Source: Flavobacterium sp. 5 (lineage in GTDB: Bacteria; Bacteroidota; Bacteroidia; Flavobacteriales; Flavobacteriaceae). From it: 64,000 nucleotides of DNA. Of the stretch, positions 62,507 to 64,000 are shown one piece after another. The stretch is taken from positions 496,001 to 560,000 of the forward strand of contig NZ_PHUE01000001.1 in NCBI RefSeq assembly GCF_002813295.1. The letters are read 5' to 3'. Within the stretch, counting starts at the first letter, position 1, and each line of letters starts with the position of its first letter. The translations under genes and the position numbers were made by a program. Below the pieces are notes generated by a model that saw only the letters and a list, made by a program, of their open reading frames with translations, ran no database searches and was not told where the DNA came from.

Positions 62507-63569
62507 ATTTAAACCTAATACGAATCATTTTATTACTTCCAGCAGCAATAACTGTAGTCTCATTTACAAATCGGATAGTAAACAAACTCGAATCTTGACT
62601 AAATTGAATCCAATTACTCCCGCCATCTGAGGAATAATACAAACCTGTTGCACCAACAACTACAATCCCTTTTCCTTTACTTTTGGGAACATATTGGATA
62701 CAGGAAGTATACCCAGAGCCTATATTATCAGCTATAAGTTTCCAAGTTTTTCCTCCATCTTCGGTTATTGCTTTATTACCGAAATTTTGATTTAATATTT
62801 CATAATTTCCTCCAGCTACAAAACCATTTTTTCCATCATAAAAATCAGCTGTGAAGATTCCTGTCATTTGTTTACCTTCAACAATTGGTGTTTGAAAGCT
62901 TTTCCAGGAATCCGCCTTATCTGAAGAATGAAAAACTCTTGCTTTTTTTCCTCCAGAAACAATCCAAGTATCATTCCCTTTAATAACTATATTAGTATTA
63001 CTTGCTGCAAAATGAGCCTCACCATCTACGATTTCGGGAAGTTTACTTTCTGGCAATTTATTCCATGTAAGACCTCCATCAATTGTTTTCAATACACAAA
63101 GATGATTGGTTAGAGGATCACCAATAGCAATTCCTTCGGTATTGTTCCAAAACTGCATACTATCATAAAAAACCTTTTCGCCTCTTTCTTGATAAACTAA
63201 TTTAGTGTTTTTTCCGTCTTTACTAATTTGATATAATAGAGCAGGATTAGCAACGCTAAGGACATATATATTTTTATCTGTTTTAGCGATACTTCTAAAT
63301 TCTATTTTCAATGTATCTTCAGCTATCTTATTCTCAAATTTTTTATTAATTTTTAAATCATAAAAACCATATCGATTTTTATCTCCTGCATACCAAACTT
63401 TATCGTTATCCACCACAATTGCCCTAATACTTATATTATCTTGAAAAAGAGTATCAATTTTAACCGCACTAAAACTTTTTGAATCAATTTTATTTTTATT
63501 TAAATCCTGGGCTGATACAGAATACAATCCGCTAAATAACAACAAACTAATAAATTTTTTATTCATCAT
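62505..63569 (-). CDS. Secreted beta-propeller with Asp-box repeats (BNR/Ycf48-like)
   Basis: The 354-residue product has a signal peptide (about 1-20). Four Asp-box motifs (SxDxGxxW) are present: TIDGGLTWNKL, SSDKADSWKSF, TEDGGKTWKLI and SSDGGSNWIQF, spaced as in sialidase/VPS10/Ycf48-type propellers. The catalytic arginine triad of sialidases is not visible, so hydrolysis is unlikely. A binding or assembly-factor role in the periplasm or on the surface is more plausible. The start may be either of two adjacent Met codons (MMNKK). Confidence 0.82.
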   Translation of the reverse strand: MMNKKFISLLLFSGLYSVSAQDLNKNKIDSKSFSAVKIDTLFQDNISIRAIVVDNDKVWYAGDKNRYGFYDLKINKKFENKIAEDTLKIEFRSIAKTDKNIYVLSVANPALLYQISKDGKNTKLVYQERGEKVFYDSMQFWNNTEGIAIGDPLTNHLCVLKTIDGGLTWNKLPESKLPEIVDGEAHFAASNTNIVIKGNDTWIVSGGKKARVFHSSDKADSWKSFQTPIVEGKQMTGIFTADFYDGKNGFVAGGNYEILNQNFGNKAITEDGGKTWKLIADNIGSGYTSCIQYVPKSKGKGIVVVGATGLYYSSDGGSNWIQFSQDSSLFTIRFVNETTVIAAGSNKMIRIRFK

Positions 63570-63682
63570 AATTCACCTTTTTCAATCAAATATATAATTT
63601 TATTTAAAATCCATTACTGATAAATCATATTTCTGGCACAGTTGTTGTTTACATAGTAACATAACCAATTAATTTAAAAATC

Positions 63683-64000
63683 ATGAAAACCAAAATACAA
63701 TTAGCCGCAATTATCGCTACCTGTTTTGCCTTTCAAGTAAATGCACAAAATAGAACTACAATAAATGCAATGAACTCAGATATTAGTGATAATCTTGATT
63801 TAACAGCGGTATCATCAATTTTTGGCGAATCTCAAAACTTAAATGACTTTGAAAGACGTTTAAATGATCCTAAACTTCAAATTTCAAATTTAGACTTAAA
63901 TAACGACAATCAAGTTGACTATTTAAGAGTAATAGAATCCATTGAAAATAATACACACGTAATAGTTATACAATCAATCCTTGGTCGCGATTTATACCAA
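63683..64000 (+). CDS. N-terminal part of an exported protein (3' end outside window)
   Basis: The ATG at 63683 opens 106 codons that run off the end. There is a signal peptide (cleavage near QVNAQ) and then an acidic region with an EF-hand-like loop (DLNNDNQVDYLRV). The two residue blocks LNDFERRLND and NLDLNNDNQVDYLRVIE are typical of an uncharacterised Bacteroidetes family in which short Ca-binding-like loops follow a signal peptide. The rest is needed to say more. Confidence 0.7.
   Translation, partial: MKTKIQLAAIIATCFAFQVNAQNRTTINAMNSDISDNLDLTAVSSIFGESQNLNDFERRLNDPKLQISNLDLNNDNQVDYLRVIESIENNTHVIVIQSILGRDLYQ

Noticed and set aside
62505..63569. Sialidase annotation for the Asp-box protein
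   Set aside because: Asp boxes are present, but the catalytic arginine triad and the FRIP-like motif are not visible.

Overview
The window looks like chromosomal DNA of a Flavobacteriaceae bacterium, most likely Flavobacterium or a close relative. Supporting signs are AT-rich DNA, TAnnTTTG-type -7 promoter elements, two giant surface proteins with type IX secretion C-terminal domains, a PorP/SprF-family protein, a Flavo-1-like RNA, a LETM1-related protein and many short Bacteroidetes lipoproteins. No rRNA, tRNA, IS element, phage module or CRISPR array was recognised.

Layout. 0-12 kb: an outer-membrane-type lipoprotein, a hybrid histidine kinase, purL, two orphan secreted proteins and a long-chain acyl-CoA ligase. 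12-17.5 kb: a PorP/SprF-like protein next to a 1458-residue PKD/SprB-repeat adhesin. 18-24.2 kb: a MarR regulator followed by fadN-fadA-fadE, a complete beta-oxidation unit in the gene order known from Bacillus subtilis; two near-identical palindromes upstream may be MarR operators. 24.5-31 kb: a 2069-residue leucine-rich-repeat protein built from seven duplicated modules with a sorting tail.

31-37 kb is the accessory part. Short unrelated genes, all on the minus strand (2H phosphoesterase, alpha/beta hydrolase, two lipoproteins, a VOC protein), are separated by about 130-bp imperfect-palindrome elements ending in AAC/GTT core-like motifs. This resembles an integron cassette array without an integrase in view. 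It is followed by a non-coding repeat tract, an HTH gene broken by one in-frame stop, an array of tandem palindromes and a Flavo-1-like RNA.

37-44 kb: a likely minus-strand operon for a tripartite efflux pump (TolC, HlyD, MFS) with an ion channel and an AI-2E-family permease. 44-51 kb: envelope proteins, SodC, a YdeI-like protein and a LETM1-related protein. 51-56 kb: carbonic anhydrase with a SulP transporter, and a divergent dps/oxyR pair in which OxyR keeps both redox cysteines. 56-64 kb: a tandem pair of small paralogues, mnmD, ilvE, a MazG-like hydrolase, an SRPBCC/GyrI-like protein, an ECF sigma factor with a probable anti-sigma factor and Spy-like protein, a beta-propeller protein and a gene cut by the window end.
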